Of a stretch of DNA of 64,000 nucleotides, positions 57,532-64,000 are shown piece by piece (within the stretch, counting starts at the first letter, position 1; every line of letters begins with the position of its first letter). Both the position numbers and the translations under genes were made by a program. The stretch is from Posidonia oceanica. Its lineage: Eukaryota > Streptophyta > Magnoliopsida > Alismatales > Posidoniaceae. The notes beneath the pieces were generated by a model. The model worked only from the letters and a program-made list of their open reading frames with translations, was not told the DNA's origin and did no database searches. The stretch lies in NCBI GenBank assembly GCA_037176725.1, contig JAZBRS010000054.1, positions 11,302,001 to 11,366,000 on the forward strand. The letters run 5' to 3'.

Positions 57532-60500
57532 TCAAACACATTCAGCAAATTTCCTTAAAATCTCCGCTGCTAGTCTTCCCCTTGTACACCTCACATCATT
57601 GTGTGTGAAATTCATTGGCAAACCTCTAACAACATAATCCACATACAGGCACAAGTACATCCCACATGAACTGCAATTGCAACACACAATTTATAAGTCA
57701 GAATACAACAATTTTCCAAATAAATGATGAAGAACACTAATGTAAATTATTGAAGAACACACAATTTATACTTACGATGCATCGTGTTGTTGTGGACATG
57801 TCCGATTAAATTCTTGCCTAAAGTCCAAAGGTTGGAGCTTTGACAACTTCATCTCTAATTGCTCCAATAGAAAGGCAACCTATCAAAAATTCCATAAATC
57901 AGCATCCATAAAAGATTCTTAACGTTTACAAAAGAAGAATTGTTTGTTTGTCATACATTAACTTTTGTTTGTCTTTCCAAATAATCTGCGGTTTCTGTTG
58001 TTGCATATGCTTTCCTCACAGACGCCAATGAATTGTAGTATGTAATGAAACCATCATGATAATCAATACACACGAGGTGCTAATGGTAGTCAAAGTTAAC
58101 CGGTAAGAATATAACATCTGCCTTTTGAATTTCCGTGTGATTTAAACCTGGACAAAACTTAGTGAAGACTTCTTTGTTCTTGTCTCAAAGATATGTCTAC
58201 AAGTCACATAATATAAAGTCAAGTCACCAAGTTAAATAAAAAAAACAAAATATTTGGCAAAAGCTATAAATCACTGAACTTGGGATGTAGTCAAATTCAG
58301 ATAGGCCCATATTATTATGCAACAAACAAATAGGCAATAAACATGATTAAGCATATGTGATGTATTGCTTCATTTGTCATGACAATTAACCTGAATCTCA
58401 AAATGATAGCTAATCATACAAGGCAACACTCATTCTCTTTCCAATACCAAGAGAAACTCTTATGTGCATGTATGAAACATGGGGTTATTGATCAATTAAG
58501 TTGCAACAAAGTTAATACAAACGGGCACAGCAATAGGATACTGCATATATATTATGGTGGGTGGAATGCATGGAGGCAGCAAGCAATGTCAACATAGCAG
58601 ACAAATTAGACAAGAAGGTGGAATACAAACAAGAAAAGCAACACAAGCAAAAACATTAATAGCACATGCACAATCACATATTTTTATGAAGAGGTCTTCA
58701 TTCAAATTTACTAAAATTTAATAATACATCAGTTCGATTTGAATCAATTAAACCTTCCACTAAACAGCAAAACAAAAACCACTTTCAACAGTTTGAAAAT
58801 TTTCCATCATCAGACAGACATGAAAATTAACTTATATTGGTTGATATTGAATATTGTCAATTTTTAGTTTCACCAGATGTGTCCCTAATTTAAGTATTAT
58901 TTAAGTTTAGTCATCACAACAGACAACACATACCTATGGTGAGAGGTTGAAAGTCAAACAAACAATCTCAAGCAAACTGCTACAAACAGATCATCAATTT
59001 AAATGATATTCAATCTATTTTACAGATCATCAATTTGGCTTACCGTGATATTTACTGGTAGAAAGCTCCATTTCTTTGACACTCCATCCTTCAAAATCAG
59101 TGGAAAATTATCTTTCAATATCTTCATGTTGGCTTGGATGACTCTATCGTTAATTTCTCCACCAAATAGAAGGACCCAAACATCACACGATTTTATTACC
59201 AAGTCTTGATCAAAATAGATATTCTCCCTGTTAAATCAATAAGAAAGAATGAAAATTTATAGTAAAAGTTAAAACGGAAACTATTTCAAGTGGATCATAA
59301 ACTTTACTTACTCGTGGATACACCTACTCAAGTAACCTTCGATCAATTGATTGTCTTGACTGTTTAGAAAACCTTTGCCATGATAATCTCTACCGGTTTC
59401 CATGAAAGGATACTTGACAGGTTTTGAAGGACCACTATCACTTTTTCAGTGTTTACAAAAACGAGGAGGACTAAATGGAGGACTACCTACATCACTTTCA
59501 ATGAGAAGGACTTCCTTATTCATCCCTTTTGGTTTTTTCTCCTCCTCAATCACTTCTTATTTTACTGCCACTAACACATGTGAGTGGCCAAGGACAGCAG
59601 TGTCCTCATTCTCTTTATTCACCTCTTATTTATTCTTGTTAATCTCATCAAAATTATCTCCCTTGTTAATGTCTCCATCCTTATTTCCCTCTTCATCATC
59701 CTTTGTGTCTTCATCCTTATCTTCTTCTCTCTTTGTTTCACCATCTCTATCCTCATTATCCTCCTCATCATCCTTTTCATCTTCCTTGTTTCTATTCTTT
59801 TCCTCCTTTCCTTTCCTCTTATACGGAATAAAAACACTATCTTTTTTCTTCTTTCTTTCCTTGTTTATGTCCTCTTCCTTATTGTTTTGTACATGGAAGG
59901 TGGACTCTTTTTCAGTTTTTTTGCCTTTTTATGGTTTTTTCCCTCACTTCTTTCCTTTTCTCCTATTTCTTCAACTTGTTTCTCCTCTACAAAGACATTT
60001 AAAAAGTGTAAGACACATAATCTACAAGTATATTAAAAACGTGTAAGACACAGTGAAGAATATATTACACCTTTTAAGAAGCAAATATGTGCTTTTGCAA
60101 TTGCTTCTTCCTCTGAAGTGGAGTACACATCATCAGTATTGTCATCTCCTTGTATGAAAAGAAAGAATTAAGCATCAATTGTTAAAGAAAGAACCATTAC
60201 TTTAATGTTTAGTAAGTAATCCATTACTTCAATTGTTAAAGATTAACTCACCTTAAAACAATGAAAAAAATGTAAAAAAGATTAACCCGTATGCATCAAT
60301 CAACTCACCTTGAGGCACATTTTTGGGAGACGACTCTTTCTGGAATGGAGTTGACGTTTCACCAATTTTTGGAAGACGACTCTTTCCATGCCTTATGTCG
60401 TCTATTTCCATCCTTAACATCTCACTAACTGACTCCAATCTTTTTTATTTTTGCCTCATACATTTGACGTTTGTGCTTTAACTCTTCATTCTCCAACTTG

Positions 60501-61737
60501 TATTGCTGCACCATCATGTCTTCAATCACTTCCTTTCCTTTACTTTTCTTTGATGTGGGTTGTGGGCCGACATGTAGTTTCTTTCTCTTCCTTTCTTTAC
60601 CCTCTTCATCTTCTTCTTCATCTTCATCTTTGTCATGCATTTTCTTTTCGCCCTTTAAGATTGGCCTTGAATGAAGCTCATCATCTCTCAAAACTTTGAT
60701 CATATCTATCCAATTATTTGGCCGCACAATAGATTGTGGCATCAAAATCCATTCTTCATTTTGACCAGCAACCAAGGAAGCCACACTTACTTGCAATTAA
60801 CATTGCAACACACATACATAAATTTACATCCAATGTTATCTATTGATTCAACTGGGACAAAATAATTTCTTTAAAGGACTATAGTATACAACTTACAGAA
60901 GGAGAAGTGATCGATCCAAGAAGTGTTCCAGTCTTAAAAGCCCATTTCATGAAGCACGGGCTTCTACCAAGACCAACACAATCAATTATGTTACAATGCT
61001 CATAAAACCATCCCTGACAAAAATAACAATAAAGACTAAACTTGAAAGAATAATGCATACCGTATAAATATAAGCAACATCAAGAAAATAAAAGTATAAA
61101 CTATTACCTGAAGAGCAAACACGCAACCATTGACATATCCAACTAAATCCTTCTCATTATTTTCCTTCCAAAACATGAAGTCATATACAGCTTGACCCCA
61201 GGCATAACCCCATGACTTGTTCAAATCATCAACATAGTGACACAAACCGGCCTTGATACCAAAATTTTATGTTGGGAACAAGATCGAAGCAAACAAAAAT
61301 AAGACAAGCAACTTTAGACTTCCCTCCACATCCTCTTCAATTATATCTCGTATTTTCTTGTAAATTGACATCCTAGTCAAATTACAATCTACGAGATAAC
61401 GATCTCTAGTACTAGATTTTGCTTTCTTGAAGTTCACAATTGTTCTATTGTATGGTAAACCCAAAACTAGAGAGATTTGATGAGGATTGCATGCTAGACT
61501 TTTGTTGCCTACTTTAAAGAATTTTGCTTCTTTCTCTCTCAAGTCAGCTACTTTACATAAGTCATGGATAAGTTTGCGGTCTGCCATGTACACTCTACCC
61601 AAGTGAAAAAAAAAATGTGCAAAAGCGGTTTGGTCTAAAAGCTAGTAGTGTGCTGGGGTAAGGCTTTCCCTAAATTCTTCAAGTTTCCTAACAAAATGGG
61701 ATGGATAACAAGTGATTTGGACCAATTTCTCAGCCAT
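57532..61737 (-). pseudogene. DUF1985/Ulp1-type C48 cysteine protease gene of the MULE, multi-exon, broken
   Basis: Start ATG 61737. The N-terminal part (61267-61737 and 60910-61260) resembles the DUF1985-like region of MULE Ulp1 genes ('NPHQISLVLGLPYNR', 'SWGYAWGQAVYDFMF', 'FMKWAFKTG'). A Lys/Glu-rich linker follows (60425-60790 and 59600-59840). The protease exons are 59044-59227, 57957-about 58190, 57776-57879 and 57532-57670. The catalytic region reads 'PVNFDYH', stop, 'HLVCIDYHDGFITYYNSL', then 'TCPQQHDA' and 'SSCGMYLC': His, Gln and Cys are present, but the usual Asp before Ser-Leu is Asn. Stops: in the His motif (Trp expected), near 61645, near 61268 and in the linker. Family members remove SUMO-like tags; the role in MULEs is unknown. 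Exon ends above 59227 are approximate. Confidence 0.78.
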
Positions 61738-62426
61738 TTCACCAAGTAAATCTGCACAATGAAAAATAAATAAAGTAAATCCTAAAACCATTCATACAAT
61801 GAAGAGTCCAAACAACAAAAGCGAACAGATCAATCTAGAGTATATGAATGTAAATTGCAAATAATCTACAAAGCATCAACATCATCATATAAATCTAGAC
61901 AACAAAAGCTAGGTAAAATGGTAACAGCGACAGAACCTCTGGAAATGCAAAAAAATGTCAAATAAGTGATTTATAAACGAAATTTGAGATATAAATGCAA
62001 AAAAAATACAACCCAAGGACAGTAACTAGTGGAGCAACAAAAAAAGCAAAAAATGGCGTCGCGATGAGAAACCTAGAAGAAACATTGGGAGTGAGAAAGA
62101 GAGAGGCGCTCACGGTAAGAAGAAACCTTGCGAGTGAGGTGGTCGCAGTGAGATATGCGGGGACGGTGGAGGTTGCGGTGACGGTGGCGTTCTGCTGTGA
62201 GAAAGAGAGAGGGCAAAAAGAGGGTGAGTCCGGTGACAGAGGTTCTGCTATGAGAAAGAGAGTCGGCGAAAAGTGGGGGAGAAGGAAAAGAGGGGGAAAA
62301 GATAGAGGGAAATGAGGGAAGGGTATTATGGTCATTAAAAAAATTATAAAAATTAATAACAGGTTTTGTCCTTAGCATTAAGTAGAATATAAAGAAATGG
62401 TTTTAGAATTAAGTTTGAAAAACTCC

Positions 62427-62478
62427 ATGTCCTAACATTAAAGTACATCCTTGTATGTGTCTTTTAATTAATTTTCCC
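62427..62478 (-). repeat. MULE right terminal inverted repeat
   Basis: Reverse complement of the left end with scattered mismatches. The element side, 61738-62426, is AT rich and then A/G rich (62040-62310) without a recognisable gene. Confidence 0.8.
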
Positions 62479-62487
62479 TTAAACTTA

Positions 62488-62754
62488 TGTAGTTAATGTT
62501 GGATTTAATCTATGTTAATTATTGTCTCGATCATGCATTTTGTTGAGTAGAAGATCAATAATTTCAAGATGAAGACATCACACCCTATCATTTTCTGGAT
62601 ATTAATTAGATCTCTTCAGCTACCTATTACTAAAGCAAGAAAGAATTTACTTCTAATTTATCCTATTATTTCCATTCTGAACCCAGTCCAAACGGGATAT
62701 AAGGTTCATCAACTGATTATTTCTCAAACTCATGGCCATTAGTGACCAATGAAG
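62488..62754. other. Spacer between the MULE and duplicated segment copy B
   Basis: AT-rich unique sequence. No feature recognised. Confidence 0.5.
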
Positions 62755-64000
62755 TAGATTCAACCTGTTCTTTTTAGCGTACAACTAGTGGCACAAAAAC
62801 CAATTTATTTGATAATCCAGCATATATTTTCCTCTTTAACTTTTCCAACCTTTTACTAGCCTGTGTTCAGAAATCCATGTGTTCTCCAGAGAAGTTCTAG
62901 TATTGTTCCCTTTCTAGAAAAACATTATTGGGTATTAGTTTATTCTGCATCGCGATAAAGAGAATAGATAAGTTCAATTTTTGCTGCTACTCATGATCTT
63001 CTTTCTTTGATTTTTACCTTGGCGATGTAACATTTTATAGTCGAAGAGTTGAATAACACAACAGATAAAATAAAATAAAAAACTGTAGCATGAAAAGCAC
63101 ATAATACCTTCCGCAATACTTCTTACTTTAGTTGAATTGGCCTATAGAAGAGATATAGTTTGAAAGAAGCGCCATTGAACTCCTCTTAAGAAGAAAAATT
63201 TAAGTAGAAGAAGCTATACTTAACTATCCTTGTTATTGTTTCTTACTACTTGCAATAGGCAAACCAACTAGATTTACTATCATAGAGATTTAATAAGGTT
63301 AGACTTCCTTAGGTTATAACACCATATATAGCGCCCACCAATTAACTTGTCAATACTGATCAGTAGGGCACATGAAGGTACTCTTCCATGTGGCGGTCAT
63401 GGCCCGTCATATTTTGAAATTCATCTACTCACCATTGTTTTAAATTTTGCCTAATTTTTTATAATTGGAAAATTTTTAACCAGAGGAAAGAAGTAGAATT
63501 GTAGTCATAAAATCATGTTGAACATGCGCCTATTTCTTTAATTCCTAATTACTCGATACTTTTGTTTGGGAGAAAAATGACGGAGTTGAGTTCTAGAAGG
63601 GAACATGCGCCTATTTCTTTAATTCACATGTTTTGTTTTTCATTTTAAGCGGTTGGAGATAAAAAGAAAGTTACTTTTTAATAAATCATAAGAAAATCGT
63701 GTAATATAGAGGACTCATCGGTATGTTGTGTGTGTCTTCAATTCCAAGACATTTTACTAGAGTGATGACGGCTTTACTAAACCTATCGACCTTTGTAATA
63801 ATCAATAGATGGGTCTATCATCTATCTTCATTGTCTTAGACTCTCAATTAGAGACCTAGAGAGTGATTGACCACTTTCGACCATTTCTAAGCAACTAATA
63901 CAAAAGGAAATAACATATTAAGAATAAGTGCTTATTCTTAATCAGATGGATCTAACAATGCAGAATACATTTCTACTTAATCACCCCCAGTTCAAATCCC
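62755..64000. repeat. Duplicated segment, copy B (runs off the window)
   Basis: Matches copy A across both LINE insertion points: the junction after the LINE-1 poly(A) (62755-62785) and the LINE-2 target site (63300-63310, uninterrupted). It lacks the 1.6 kb found at 39442-41060. A 25-base word starting 'gaacatgcgcctattt' occurs twice (about 63523 and 63603), both times where copy A has other sequence. Confidence 0.92.

Larger units (their letters stand above)
52675..62478 (+). mobile_element. 9.8-kb Mutator-like element with transposase and Ulp1-type protease genes
   Basis: Imperfect inverted ends of about 50 bases are flanked by a 9-base target duplication, TTAAAATTA (52666-52674) and TTAAACTTA (62479-62487), one mismatch. 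It contains a mudrA-like gene on plus and a convergent multi-exon gene with a Ulp1-like protease on minus. Plant MULEs carrying a Ulp1-like gene are known (Kaonashi/KI-MULE type). Both genes have stops, so this copy looks inactive. Confidence 0.88.

Noticed and set aside
59402..60046. 214-codon Ser/Phe/Leu-rich plus frame resembling a membrane protein
   Set aside because: Reverse strand of the Lys/Glu-rich linker of the Ulp1-like gene.

Overview
The window is gene-poor, repeat-dense nuclear DNA of a flowering plant. It has LINEs with a zf-RVT tail, Tat- and Athila-like Ty3/gypsy elements, a Ty1/copia element, a CACTA element, a Ulp1-bearing MULE and one intact plant U-box E3 ligase gene. I cannot name the species. 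Nearly all other long reading frames belong to transposons and most are broken.

Layout. (1) 1-13064: a LINE (LINE-1) fragment with a YADD reverse transcriptase. A Tat-type LTR fragment (1-4091) abuts or interrupts it on the left. A complete non-autonomous minus-strand LTR retrotransposon (4904-11378, tRNA-Asp primer site) interrupts it in the middle. (2) 13065-13629 plus 38849-39441: one copy (A) of a duplicated segment whose second copy (B) lies at 62755-64000. Copy A is split by a 25-kb LINE-2 insertion (13630-38848) with a 10-bp target duplication. LINE-2 is itself split by an 18.1-kb Tat-like LTR retrotransposon (14164-32293, TSD GTTGG) and by a solo LTR (35137-36381, TSD AGGAG). The Tat element's pol carries a further solo LTR (18352-19839, TSD GCATC). 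(3) 41951-44074: a CACTA element (TSD AAT) carrying captured exons of a MutS-homologue gene and of a TVP38/DedA-type membrane-protein gene. (4) 45704-50560: a truncated copia element whose gag is split by a solo LTR that contains another solo LTR. (5) 51159-52406: an intronless U-box/ARM E3 ligase gene, the only intact host gene seen. (6) 52675-62478: a 9.8-kb MULE with 9-bp TSD, a mudrA-like transposase and a convergent Ulp1-type protease gene.

Most notable is the 18.1-kb Tat-like element. Downstream of pol it holds two spliced genes on the opposite strand. The first can be laid out as nine exons with matching splice phases and encodes a plant-mobile-domain protein with a coiled-coil tail. 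The second looks related. A dyad motif (six-base half-sites such as GTCGCC and GGCGAC, 6 or 9 nt apart, repeating on a 28-bp lattice) occurs in the LTR U3, ahead of gag, and ahead of each antisense gene. This suggests a shared cis-regulatory code for all transcription units of the element. Motif positions, splice sites, TSDs and phases are read directly from the sequence; functional statements are inference.
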